From: Ferrimonas gelatinilytica
GTDB taxonomy: Bacteria; Pseudomonadota; Gammaproteobacteria; Enterobacterales; Shewanellaceae
Length of the DNA: 64,000 nucleotides
Reading direction: 5' to 3'
Assembly (NCBI RefSeq): GCF_039544205.1
Contig: NZ_BAABLF010000028.1
Span: 1-64,000 of the forward strand
The notes below the pieces were generated by a model, which was not told the DNA's origin, did no database searches, and saw nothing but the letters and a program-made list of their open reading frames with translations. Shown here piece after piece: positions 32,274 through 40,844 of this stretch (position 1 is its first letter; each line of letters begins with the position of its first letter). Both the position numbers and the translations under genes were made by a program.

Positions 32274-32714
32274 ATCTGGATGGCTATTCTAGGGGTTTTT
32301 ATCCCGGTTGCCAATCGGGGCGAACAAAAGTGGGAAGCGGCGCTGCCAATGCCGAGGCCCGCTCTCCAGTGTAGACCCTTTAGAGGGGCTGGATTTTGCC
32401 CTATAAAGGGGGTATAACGGCTCGCTTTGGCACCGAGTGCTAAAGAAGTTTCTGGTTTAGTTTTGAGGTTAATAGGTACATGGTTCTCGAGGCGTAAGCC
32501 GTGCGGGCGAGGCTTGCACGGCATCCGATATGGTTCATCCCCGGCGGCCCCCGGCCGTGCCTGCACTCCCCTCCCGCTCTTCCGGCTCCAAGAGTCCTGA
32601 TCCATCCTCTCAATTGCACCTGTTACATGCGGCCTTGCTGAGCTGACAGCGATGCCCCATGCTTTTGCCTTTGCATCACCCCTGCGCACACGCGCACGTT
32701 GAGGAGACAACACC
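32274..32714. other. Long leader region between metK and speE
   Basis: About 440 bases with no supported protein gene. On the plus strand are two short frames: 32530-32646 (38 codons, Pro-rich, starts MVHPRRPPAVPALP) and 32652-32702 (16 codons, MPHAFAFASPLRTRAR). The stop of the second overlaps the speE ribosome site (TTGAGGAG). Both lack a strong ribosome site. They could be leader peptides for polyamine or arginine control, but this is not shown. The 446-base open frame on the minus strand here is not gene-like. Confidence 0.45.
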
Positions 32715-33575
32715 ATGAGCGACCCCCGTTACCTGGAAACCCTGTACCCGTCTTACGGCCAGCAGTTTGAGATGGAGGAGGTGCTGTTTCGTGCACCGAC
32801 CGAACACCAGGAACTGATCATCTTCAAGAACCAGCGATTCGGTCGCGTCATGGCCTTGGATGGGGTGATTCAAACCACGGAAGTGGATGAGTTTATCTAT
32901 CACGAGATGCTGACCCATGTGCCGCTGCTGGCTCATGGCAGTGCCAAGCGTGTACTGATCATCGGTGGGGGTGACGGTGGGATCCTGCGTGAGGTGTTGC
33001 GCCACGATGCGGTTGAGCAGGTTACCCAGGTGGAGATCGATGCCCAGGTGATCGAGATGTGCAAGCAGTTTTTGCCCAACCACAGCGCCGGTGCGTTTGA
33101 GGATCCCCGGGTGAACATCGTCATCGACGATGGCAAGGCGTTCGTGATGAACTGCACCGAGAAGTTCGATGTCATCATCTCCGACTGTACTGACCCAATC
33201 GGCCCGGGTGAGGCGCTGTTTGAGTCCGACTTCTACCGGGGCTGCAAGCAGTGCCTCAACGAGGGCGGGATTTTCGTGGCGCAAAACGGCGTGCCCTTCA
33301 TGCAGCCGGACGAGGCGGAAACCACTAAGGCCCGTCTGCAGCCCTTCTTTGCGGACCGGACCTTCTACTGCGCCGCGGTGCCCACCTACATCGGCGGTAT
33401 CATGTCCCTGGCCTGGGCCAGCGACGATGCCGGCCTGCGTCAGCACAGCACCGAGGTGATCGCCGAGCGTTTCGCCCGCGCTGGCTTTAAAACCCGCTAC
33501 TACAACCCGGCCATCCATACCGGCGCGTTCGCGCTGCCGCAGTACCTGGTTGACCGCCTAGCCAAGATCGACTGA
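32715..33575 (+). CDS. speE: Spermidine synthase
   Basis: A 286-residue aminopropyltransferase. The dcSAM-binding region is VLIIGGGDGGILREVLRH near residue 78 and the catalytic Asp is in DVIISDCTDPIGPGEALFE near 155. GAGGAG precedes ATG 32715. It transfers aminopropyl from decarboxylated SAM to putrescine in the cytoplasm. The length matches the family. speA follows, giving an operon that makes agmatine and spermidine; speB and speD are not in the window. Confidence 0.96.
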   Translation: MSDPRYLETLYPSYGQQFEMEEVLFRAPTEHQELIIFKNQRFGRVMALDGVIQTTEVDEFIYHEMLTHVPLLAHGSAKRVLIIGGGDGGILREVLRHDAVEQVTQVEIDAQVIEMCKQFLPNHSAGAFEDPRVNIVIDDGKAFVMNCTEKFDVIISDCTDPIGPGEALFESDFYRGCKQCLNEGGIFVAQNGVPFMQPDEAETTKARLQPFFADRTFYCAAVPTYIGGIMSLAWASDDAGLRQHSTEVIAERFARAGFKTRYYNPAIHTGAFALPQYLVDRLAKID

Positions 33576-33590
33576 TTGGAGACGACGTCA

Positions 33591-35492
33591 TTGAACTGGA
33601 CCGTTGATAAAGCGCTGGAACTGTACAACGTGCCCTACTGGGGACGCGGTTACTTCCACATCAATTCACAAGGTAATGTGGAGGTTCGACCGGAGCAGGG
33701 TAAGCCGGATCGTGCCATCGACCTGGCGGCACTGACTGAGCAGTTGGTGAGCGAGCGGGGTGCCAAGCTGCCCCTGCTGGTACGCTTCCCCGATATCCTT
33801 CAGGGGCAGGTGCAAAACCTCTGCGGTGCCTTTAGGGGCGCCATCGAGGAGTACGGTTATCGCGGTGACTACCTGGCGGTGTACCCCATCAAGGTGAACC
33901 AGCAGCGCAGCGTGGTGAATGCCCTGATCGCCGGTGGTGGTGAGCAGCTGGGGCTGGAAGCCGGTTCCAAAGGGGAACTGATGGCGGTGCTGGCGATGGC
34001 ACAGGATGCTGCCCAGGTGATCGTCTGCAACGGCTACAAAGATTCCGAGTACGTGCGCCTGGCGTTGATCGGCCAGAAGATGGGCTACGACGTCTACCTG
34101 GTGATTGAGAAGATGTCGGAGCTGGAGCTTGTGCTGCAGGAAAGCCGCAAGATGGGGATCGTGCCCCGCCTCGGGGTTCGGGCCCGACTGGCCTCCCAGG
34201 GCAAGGGCAAATGGCAGTCCTCCGGCGGTGAAAAGTCCAAGTTCGGCCTCTCGGCGATGCAGATCCTGAAACTGGTGGAACGGTTGCGCACCGAGGGCCG
34301 TCTCGACAGCCTGCAGCTGCTGCATTTCCACCTCGGCAGCCAGATCGCCAATATCCGCGATATCCAGAAGGGTCTGACGGAGTGTGGTCGCTTCTACATG
34401 GAGCTGCGCAAGCTGGGCGCCCCCATCACCACCGTCGATGTGGGCGGGGGCCTTGGGGTGGATTACGAGGGGACCCGCTCCCAGAGCAGCTGCTCGGTCA
34501 ACTACTCCCAGCAGGAGTACGCCAACAACGTGGTGTACGCCATCGGTGATGTGTGCAAGCAGTACGGCCTGCCCCATCCGCGCCTGATCTCGGAGTCCGG
34601 CCGGGCCATGACCGCTCACCATGCGGTGCTGATCGCCGACGTTATCGGTGTGGAGGCGTACCAGCCGGAGTCGGATCTCCCACCACTGTTACCGGGTGCG
34701 CCCATGGTGCTGCGCAACATGTGGCAGACCCTGGAGGAGGCGCGCAGTAACACTGACGTGCGCGCTTTGGGGGAGATCTACCACGATACGGTCAATGATC
34801 TGGCGGATGTCCATGCCAAGTACAACTACGGTTTGCTGGATCTAAGTGAGCGCGCCTGGGCGGAACAGGTACACCTGCAGGTTTCCTGGCACGTGGCAAG
34901 GCAACTGTCGCCGAAAAACCGCTCCCATCGGCCGTTGATCGACGATCTCAATGAGAAGCTGGCGGACAAATTTTACGTCAACTTCTCCCTGTTCCAGTCG
35001 TTGCCCGATGCCTGGGGGATCGACCAGGTGTTCCCGGTACTGCCCCTCTCCGGGCTGGATGAAAAGCCGGACCGGCGCGCGGTGATCCTCGACATCACCT
35101 GCGACTCCGACGGCACCATCGATCAGTACGTGGATGGCCAGGGGATCGAGACCACCCTGCCGATGCCGGCGTGGCAGGCGGAAAAGCCTTACCATATCGC
35201 GTTCTTTATGGTGGGGGCCTACCAGGAGATCCTCGGTGACATGCATAACCTGTTTGCCGATACCGAGGTGGTGGATGTCCGCCTGGACGCCAACGGCGAG
35301 CTCGACTTCGTCGAGTCGGTTGCGGGCACCACGGTGGCTGAAGTGATGGAGTACGTGAACCTGGATCCTAAGGTGATCCTCGCCCGCTACCGCTCCCGCT
35401 TAGGGGACCAGCCGCTGGAGGCGGAGCAGAAAGCCCAGTTCCTCCAGGAGCTGGAAGCGGGGCTTCAGGGTTACACCTACCTGGAACCCTGA
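33591..35492 (+). CDS. speA: Biosynthetic arginine decarboxylase
   Basis: A 633-residue PLP enzyme that converts arginine to agmatine. I chose TTG 33591 because GGAG (33578-33581) is at proper spacing and the translated start NWTVDKALELYNVPYWGRGY fits family N termini; a TTG at 33576 would sit upstream of that site. The PLP Lys is in AVYPIKVNQQRSVV near residue 100. Others are HFHLGSQIANIRDI, DVGGGLGVDYEGT and ISESGRAMTAHHAV. The C terminus carries the PLP/dimer Cys-Asp region (DITCDSDGTID). It follows speE by 15 bases. Confidence 0.95.
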   Translation: MNWTVDKALELYNVPYWGRGYFHINSQGNVEVRPEQGKPDRAIDLAALTEQLVSERGAKLPLLVRFPDILQGQVQNLCGAFRGAIEEYGYRGDYLAVYPIKVNQQRSVVNALIAGGGEQLGLEAGSKGELMAVLAMAQDAAQVIVCNGYKDSEYVRLALIGQKMGYDVYLVIEKMSELELVLQESRKMGIVPRLGVRARLASQGKGKWQSSGGEKSKFGLSAMQILKLVERLRTEGRLDSLQLLHFHLGSQIANIRDIQKGLTECGRFYMELRKLGAPITTVDVGGGLGVDYEGTRSQSSCSVNYSQQEYANNVVYAIGDVCKQYGLPHPRLISESGRAMTAHHAVLIADVIGVEAYQPESDLPPLLPGAPMVLRNMWQTLEEARSNTDVRALGEIYHDTVNDLADVHAKYNYGLLDLSERAWAEQVHLQVSWHVARQLSPKNRSHRPLIDDLNEKLADKFYVNFSLFQSLPDAWGIDQVFPVLPLSGLDEKPDRRAVILDITCDSDGTIDQYVDGQGIETTLPMPAWQAEKPYHIAFFMVGAYQEILGDMHNLFADTEVVDVRLDANGELDFVESVAGTTVAEVMEYVNLDPKVILARYRSRLGDQPLEAEQKAQFLQELEAGLQGYTYLEP

Positions 35493-35515
35493 GCGCAGTT
35501 GACTGCACCCGAATG

Positions 35516-35541
35516 AAAAAGGCCCGTAAGGGCCTTTTTTG
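35516..35541 (+). terminator. Intrinsic terminator after speA
   Basis: AAAAAGGCCC, loop GTAA, GGGCCTTTTTT, 23 bases after the speA stop. Confidence 0.93.
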
Positions 35542-35706
35542 TTTTCGATTTTTGTCCATTGAGGCGGCCCGCATCGAGCCTGCTGAGGCTCGGCCTTGCC
35601 AACAAGTGGTGGATTTGAGTCAACCGGCCCCTTCCCTGTCCCGCTGCCCATTAAGCTAAGGCCTTCACCCACTGATGCTAACCACACTGCAAAACAGGGA
35701 GGTTTT

Positions 35707-36609
35707 ATGCCGTTGAATCCTATCCGATGGCCGGTCTCATACTGGCCGATGCTGCTGGGGGCCCCGCTCTCCCTGCCGCTCAGTGGCGCCGAACCGCCCT
35801 CCACGGTCGATACGCTCGGGGTGTCGGAGCAGCCCAAGGCGCCAGCCCTGCCACTGGCCAAAGCGTATCGACCCGGGCTCAACCTGACCCACTACTGGAT
35901 GAGTGAAAAGCTCGATGGCATGCGCGCTTACTGGGATGGCACACAGCTGAGCTCCCGCAGTGGCCACAAGATCCATGCCCCCGGTTTTTTCCTGGCACAG
36001 CTGCCGGCGCACCCCCTGGACGGCGAGCTCTGGCTGGGACGGGGCCAGTTCGAAGCCCTGATGGCCATTGTCCGGGATCGCGTACCGGACGAGGCGGCCT
36101 GGCGCCAGGTCCGTTTCATGCTGTTCGACGCACCCGACCGGGGTGTAATCTACGAGCAGCGCTATCGCCACCTTGCCACCCTGCTGTCGGGTGCTGAACG
36201 GCCCCAGCTCGCGCGGATCGAACATAGGTCGATCCAGGATGAGAAGCAGCTGCAGGCAGAGCTGGCGCGGATCGTGGCCGCCGGGGGAGAGGGGGTGGTG
36301 CTTCGGCATCGCCAGGGACTCTACCTGCCGGGGCGCAGCGATGAGCTGCTCAAGCTCAAGTCCTACCAGGACGATGAAGCCGTGGTGCTGGCGCACCTTC
36401 CGGGCAAGGGTCAGTTCCGGGGAATGATGGGCTCACTGCTGGTGGAGGACCGCCAGGGGAGGCAGTTTCGTATCGGCTCCGGGTTTACCCATGCCCAGCG
36501 GCGGGAGCCACCCGAGGTCGGTACGGTGATCACCTACCGCTTCAATGGCCGTACCGCCAGTGGCTTGCCGAGATTTGCCCGTTTCGACCGAACTTTTGTC
36601 GCATTTTGA
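35707..36609 (+). CDS. Periplasmic ATP-dependent DNA ligase (LigE type)
   Basis: A 300-residue minimal ligase. The start ATG 35707 is preceded by GGGAGG; earlier in-frame starts precede the signal. An N-terminal segment (MPLNPIRWPVSYWPMLLGAP, cleavage near LSGAEPP) suggests export. The adenylation motif KxDG is SEKLDGMRAYWDG near residue 70; motif III is RFMLFDAP, motif IV GGEGVVLRH and motif V LLKLKSYQDDEAVV. The C-terminal OB-fold ends in ITYRFNGRTASGLPRFARF. Such ligases coexist with NAD-dependent LigA and are thought to act on extracellular or incoming DNA. endA in this window is another extracytoplasmic DNA enzyme. Confidence 0.86.
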   Translation: MPLNPIRWPVSYWPMLLGAPLSLPLSGAEPPSTVDTLGVSEQPKAPALPLAKAYRPGLNLTHYWMSEKLDGMRAYWDGTQLSSRSGHKIHAPGFFLAQLPAHPLDGELWLGRGQFEALMAIVRDRVPDEAAWRQVRFMLFDAPDRGVIYEQRYRHLATLLSGAERPQLARIEHRSIQDEKQLQAELARIVAAGGEGVVLRHRQGLYLPGRSDELLKLKSYQDDEAVVLAHLPGKGQFRGMMGSLLVEDRQGRQFRIGSGFTHAQRREPPEVGTVITYRFNGRTASGLPRFARFDRTFVAF

Positions 36610-36741
36610 GACGGTTCTGCCGGTTTGGCCGGGAGAGGTGGTGCTTGGAACGGGAATTGTCCGAGGGGATTTGCGTCTGCGCCGTTGAAGGGGGAATATA
36701 TGGGCGCCGATTTTCAATTCACCCCCTCACCAGGAGCCAAG

Positions 36742-38742
36742 ATGTCTTCTCGTAAAGAGCTTGCCAATGCAATCCGCGCATTGTCCATGGATGCCGTTCA
36801 ACAAGCCAATTCCGGTCACCCCGGTGCCCCGATGGGGATGGCGGACATCGCCGAAGTGCTGTGGCGCGATTTTCTTCAGCACAACCCCACCAACCCGCAG
36901 TGGGCCAACCGGGATCGCTTCGTGCTGTCGAATGGCCACGGCTCTATGCTTATCTACTCCCTGTTGCACCTCACCGGTTACGACCTGGGTATCGAGGATC
37001 TGAAGCAGTTCCGCCAGCTGCACTCCCGCACCCCCGGCCACCCGGAATACGGTTACGCCCCAGGGGTGGAAACCACCACCGGTCCCCTGGGCCAGGGGAT
37101 CACCAATGCGGTCGGCATGGCGCTGGCGGAGAAGGTGCTGGCGGCGCAGTTCAACCGTCCGGGTCATGAGGTTGTCGATCACTTCACCTACGCCTTCATG
37201 GGCGACGGCTGCCTGATGGAGGGGATCTCCCATGAGGCGTGTTCCCTGGCGGGTACCCTGGGCCTGGGTAAGCTGATCGCGTTCTGGGACGACAACGGGA
37301 TCTCCATCGATGGTGAGGTGGAAGGCTGGTTCTCCGACGACACCCCGAAACGTTTTGAAGCCTACGGCTGGCACGTTATCCCTGCGGTCGATGGCCACGA
37401 CTCCGAGGCGATCCGCGCCGCCATCGAAGCCGCCCGAGCCGAAACCGGTAAGCCGACGCTGATCTGTACCAAGACCGTGATTGGCTACGGCAGCCCCAAC
37501 AAATCTGGCTCCCACGACTGCCACGGCGCACCGCTGGGGGTTGAAGAGATCTCCGCCGCCCGCGACTTCCTGGGCTGGACACACGCGCCCTTCGAGGTTC
37601 CGGCAGAGATCTACCAGGCCTGGGACGCCAAACGTGCCGGGGCGGAAGCCGAGTCCGCCTGGGAGGCGAAGTTTGCCGCCTATGCCGAGGCGCACCCGCA
37701 ACTGGCGGCGGAGTTCCAGCGTCGTATGGCGTCGGAGCTGCCCGAGGGGTGGAGCGATCACGCTGACGCTTACATTGCCGAGCTGCAAGCCAGTGCTAAC
37801 AAGGTCGCGACCCGTAAAGCCTCCCAGGATTGTCTCAACGCCTTTGGCCCGCTGCTGCCGGAGCTGTTGGGTGGTTCCGCGGATCTGACGCCCTCTAACC
37901 TGACCAACTGGTCCGGTTCCAAGTCGGTCACCGCCGAGGATGCCTCCGGTAACTACCTGCACTATGGCGTTCGCGAGTTTGGCATGAGTGCCATCATGAA
38001 CGGCATCGCCCTGCACGGCGGCTTCAAGCCCTACGGCGCCACCTTCCTGATGTTCATGGAGTACGCCCGCAACGCGGTGCGGATGGCGGCGTTGATGAAG
38101 CAGCCCACCATCTTCGTCTACACCCACGACTCCATCGGTCTGGGGGAAGATGGTCCGACCCACCAGCCGGTGGAGCAGGTTGCGACGCTTCGGTTGACCC
38201 CGAACCTGAGCACCTGGCGCCCCTGTGACGCTGTCGAGTCCGCAGTGGCCTGGCGCTATGCGGTTGAGAGCACCGAGGTGCCCACGGCGCTGATCTTCTC
38301 CCGCCAGGGCCTGGAGCCGATGGCTCGGAATGAACAGACCCTGGCCAACGTGGCCAAGGGGGGCTACGTGCTCAAGGACAGCGTCGGCAAGCCGGAGCTG
38401 ATCCTGATCGCCACCGGCTCCGAGGTGGAGCTGGTGATGAAGGCGGCGGCCGAGCTGGAAGCAGCGGGTAAGGCGGTACGCGTGGTTTCCATGCCGGCGA
38501 CCGACGTGTTCGATGCCCAGGATGCGGCCTACAAGGAGTCTGTATTGCCCTCCGATGTGACCAACCGCATCGCGGTGGAAGCCCTGATCGCCGATTACTG
38601 GTACAAGTACGTCGGTCTGGACGGCCGCATCATCGGCATGACCAGCTTCGGTGAGTCTGCGCCTGCCGGTGAACTGTTCAAGCTGTTTGGCTTTACCGTC
38701 GAGAACATCGTCGACACGGCCAACGAGATGTTGAACGGCTAA
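36742..38742 (+). CDS. tkt: Transketolase
   Basis: A 666-residue thiamine-diphosphate enzyme of the pentose phosphate pathway. The start ATG 36742 has CAGGAG and gives MSSRKELANAIRALSMDAVQ; the frame opens earlier. Motifs are NSGHPGAPMG, the ThDP loop MGDGCLMEGISHEA near 155 and HDSIGLGEDGPTHQPVEQ near 460. It provides erythrose-4-phosphate, the substrate of Epd at 42623. A terminator follows. Confidence 0.97.
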   Translation: MSSRKELANAIRALSMDAVQQANSGHPGAPMGMADIAEVLWRDFLQHNPTNPQWANRDRFVLSNGHGSMLIYSLLHLTGYDLGIEDLKQFRQLHSRTPGHPEYGYAPGVETTTGPLGQGITNAVGMALAEKVLAAQFNRPGHEVVDHFTYAFMGDGCLMEGISHEACSLAGTLGLGKLIAFWDDNGISIDGEVEGWFSDDTPKRFEAYGWHVIPAVDGHDSEAIRAAIEAARAETGKPTLICTKTVIGYGSPNKSGSHDCHGAPLGVEEISAARDFLGWTHAPFEVPAEIYQAWDAKRAGAEAESAWEAKFAAYAEAHPQLAAEFQRRMASELPEGWSDHADAYIAELQASANKVATRKASQDCLNAFGPLLPELLGGSADLTPSNLTNWSGSKSVTAEDASGNYLHYGVREFGMSAIMNGIALHGGFKPYGATFLMFMEYARNAVRMAALMKQPTIFVYTHDSIGLGEDGPTHQPVEQVATLRLTPNLSTWRPCDAVESAVAWRYAVESTEVPTALIFSRQGLEPMARNEQTLANVAKGGYVLKDSVGKPELILIATGSEVELVMKAAAELEAAGKAVRVVSMPATDVFDAQDAAYKESVLPSDVTNRIAVEALIADYWYKYVGLDGRIIGMTSFGESAPAGELFKLFGFTVENIVDTANEMLNG

Positions 38743-38765
38743 GGCGCCCAACTCCGCGCTAAACA

Positions 38766-38796
38766 AAAAGCCCCCGGCCATGCCGGGGGCTTTTTC
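38766..38796 (+). terminator. Intrinsic terminator after tkt
   Basis: AAAAAGCCCCCGGC, CAT, GCCGGGGGCTTTTT, 23 bases after the stop. Confidence 0.93.
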
Positions 38797-38848
38797 GTTG
38801 GACCCGGGCCCCCGGTGTCACTGTTTTGGGGAAACCCTGCTGGTTGTC

Positions 38849-39328
38849 TCAGGCTTTGCGACAACCGAGCCGGACCTTGTGCTCATCCACAAACCAGAGT
38901 GCTTCGTGGCGCCGCCGACCACAGACAAGGGCCTGGTCGGCGGCGAACAGGAAGGCTTTCCAGTTGCGCTGAAAAACGTCGTAACGGGTTTCGAGGATGT
39001 GTTGGTCGTCGTAACAGATGAACACCAGCGTCTGGGGATCCCAGTTTAGGAACTGGTGCAGGGGCTGGGGCAGGGGCCCTTCGTCCGACTCAAAGGCTTC
39101 GGCCCACTCCCACTGGGAGGGCCAGCACTGGTCGTCGCTGAGCCAGGGTTCCTCCTCCACCCGCTCCAGGTCATGGCACTGCTGTCCCACCTGGTTGTGC
39201 CAGACCTGCTGGGCATAGACCGGGGTCAGTGGGCGGATCTGCGCCTTATCTTCCGGGCTTATTGCCAGATCGGCCCGATTGAACACCCAGGCATAGGGGT
39301 AGTCCTTCAGTTCGTTGTGTTTTTTCAT
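38849..39328 (-). CDS. DUF2947-like conserved protein
   Basis: A 159-residue acidic, Trp-rich protein (starts MKKHNELKDYPYAWVFNRAD). Segments such as YAWVFNRADLAIS, LVFICYDDQHILETRYDVFQ and RNWKAFLF look like the DUF2947 family known in Vibrio and Shewanella. No catalytic motif, signal or membrane segment is seen, so it is probably cytosolic. The function is unknown. It stands alone on the minus strand and runs toward tkt. Confidence 0.72.
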   Translation of the reverse strand: MKKHNELKDYPYAWVFNRADLAISPEDKAQIRPLTPVYAQQVWHNQVGQQCHDLERVEEEPWLSDDQCWPSQWEWAEAFESDEGPLPQPLHQFLNWDPQTLVFICYDDQHILETRYDVFQRNWKAFLFAADQALVCGRRRHEALWFVDEHKVRLGCRKA

Positions 39329-39467
39329 GGTTTCTAAACTCTTGCCGACCTGCGTGTAGGCAGGTCACTGTACCAAAGCCACGTCGCCGGGAGGAATCTT
39401 ATTGTCCCCTGTTCAGGCTCAATGTTAGTGAGTATGCTGGCCTCCTGACCAAAAATAAGGAGCCCCT

Positions 39468-39899
39468 ATGTCGATCTGGAAGCGCGAACTGGACTTTTCC
39501 CTGCTCAACAACCGTGGTGAGGACACCCTGGTGCAGCAGCTTGGGATGGAGGTGGTGGCGGTGGACGATGGCTCGCTCAGCATGAGCATGCCGGTGGATC
39601 ACCGGACTCATCAGCCCCTGGGCCTGCTTCATGGCGGGGCCTCGGTGGCACTGGCGGAGAGTGTCGGTTCGCTGGCGGCCAACCTGTGTGTCGATTATGA
39701 CCACTATTGCGTCGGTGTGGAGATCAACGCCAACCACCTGCGTGCCAAGCGCAGCGGCGTCGTTACCGGCAAAGCCTCGCCGCTGCACTTGGGGGGCACG
39801 ACCCAGGTCTGGCAGATCGAGATCCGTGATGAGAAGGAAAGGTTGGTCTGCATGAGCCGGCTGACCATGGCGGTGCGAAAGCACAAGGGTAAGGTGTGA
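39468..39899 (+). CDS. Hotdog-fold acyl-CoA thioesterase, YdiI/MenI type
   Basis: A 143-residue PaaI-type hotdog thioesterase. The active-site region is GLLHGGASVALAESVGSLAA, with the catalytic Glu (near 63) after the conserved HGG. The family includes MenI, which hydrolyses 1,4-dihydroxy-2-naphthoyl-CoA in menaquinone synthesis, and EntH; I cannot say which substrate applies. AAGGAG lies upstream. The stop overlaps the start of the next gene (GTGA). Confidence 0.87.
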   Translation: MSIWKRELDFSLLNNRGEDTLVQQLGMEVVAVDDGSLSMSMPVDHRTHQPLGLLHGGASVALAESVGSLAANLCVDYDHYCVGVEINANHLRAKRSGVVTGKASPLHLGGTTQVWQIEIRDEKERLVCMSRLTMAVRKHKGKV

Positions 39900-40132
39900 A
39901 ACTCACCTTCTCCCAGGGGACGCTGATCGCCAACCCCAATGAGCTCATGGTGCGCCTGGAGGGTCCCGCCCGTATCACCTTCCAGGCGGCGGCGGACTGC
40001 ATTCAACTGGTGGGGATCGCCAACGTGGTGACCGGCTTCGGGGGGGGCGTCAGCTGGTCTATCCGTCTGGATAACGAGGAGCAGCTAACCGAGCTGGCTG
40101 AGCAGCTTGGGGTGGATATCAAAGGGTTGTAG
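39896..40132 (+). CDS. DUF3389-like small protein
   Basis: A 78-residue protein starting at GTG 39896, overlapping the thioesterase stop by four bases. The sequence (KLTFSQGTLIANPNELMVRL, then WSIRLDNEEQLTELAEQLG) resembles the DUF3389 family seen in Shewanella and Vibrio. It is soluble, with no Cys motif. The function is unknown; coupling to the thioesterase suggests a shared role. Confidence 0.7.
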   Translation: MKLTFSQGTLIANPNELMVRLEGPARITFQAAADCIQLVGIANVVTGFGGGVSWSIRLDNEEQLTELAEQLGVDIKGL

Positions 40133-40148
40133 GACCCAGCGTTGTCAC

Positions 40149-40763
40149 TCAGTGGCCAAAGAACAGCCACAGGCCCAACCCGATCATCAGGGTGCCCGAG
40201 ATGCGGTTGACCCGTTTGACATTGTCCCGGCTGAGCAAGCGGCGCAGGCCGTGGCCGCCGCAGGCGTAGAGAGTCATGCAGGTGAACTCGCACAGCAGGA
40301 TCACGGTCAGCAGCAGTGCCATCTGTGGTGCCAGCGGCAGGTCGGCGTGGATGAAGGGGGGCAGCAACGCCAGCATGAAAGCCCACCCTTTGGGGTTGGC
40401 GATGGCGGTGATCAGGCCGCGCTGAAACAGTGCTCCGGCGCCGACCTCAGCCACAGCATCGCCGCTGCCAAGCTCTCCCCGGCTTCGCCACATCTGTATC
40501 CCGAGGTAAACCAGGTAGGCGCCGCCCACGCCGGTCAGCAGGGTAAACAGCACGGGCCACTGCAGCATCAGGGCCGAAACCCCGAACACCGCCGCCAGCG
40601 ACACCGTCGCCACCCCGAGCAGCTCCCCGGCCATCATCGGCAGGGTCCGCTTAAAACCGACACTCATCCCCAGGCTCAGGGCCAGCAGCATGCACATCCC
40701 CGGCGTAATGGAGACGGCAAAAAAGGTGGGGATGAACAGCAGTAGGGTCGGCAGATCGATCAT
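40149..40763 (-). CDS. LysE/RhtB family amino-acid exporter
   Basis: A 204-residue membrane protein with about six hydrophobic segments. Start MIDLPTLLLFIPTFFAVSIT at 40763 is the usual LysE N terminus; an ATG nine bases earlier (40772) is equally possible, and neither has a good ribosome site. The family motif SITPGMCMLLALSLGMSVG and NPKGWAFMLALLP (near 125) are clear. It exports amino acids such as lysine, threonine or homoserine lactone; the substrate is not evident. Confidence 0.87.
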   Translation of the reverse strand: MIDLPTLLLFIPTFFAVSITPGMCMLLALSLGMSVGFKRTLPMMAGELLGVATVSLAAVFGVSALMLQWPVLFTLLTGVGGAYLVYLGIQMWRSRGELGSGDAVAEVGAGALFQRGLITAIANPKGWAFMLALLPPFIHADLPLAPQMALLLTVILLCEFTCMTLYACGGHGLRRLLSRDNVKRVNRISGTLMIGLGLWLFFGH

Positions 40764-40844
40764 GGCGGGCATCGTTTGTGGGCAGGGAAGCGAAAAGGGT
40801 GGGCCGGCCCCCGGAACAGGGCGCCGGCGCGGCAAAGAGTGCGC

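Noticed and set aside
32224..32280. SAM riboswitch upstream of metK
   Set aside because: No conserved SAM-I, SAM-II or other class core could be recognised in the short upstream stretch, and Gammaproteobacteria normally use MetJ here.
32270..32716. 148-codon minus-strand frame between metK and speE
   Set aside because: It overlaps the leader of speE, has no ribosome site, and the translation is unlike any folded protein I know. A GC-rich shadow frame is more likely.
36727..38781. 684-codon minus-strand frame opposite tkt
   Set aside because: It is a mirror of the well-conserved tkt gene, with Gly/His/Gln-rich composition and no ribosome site.
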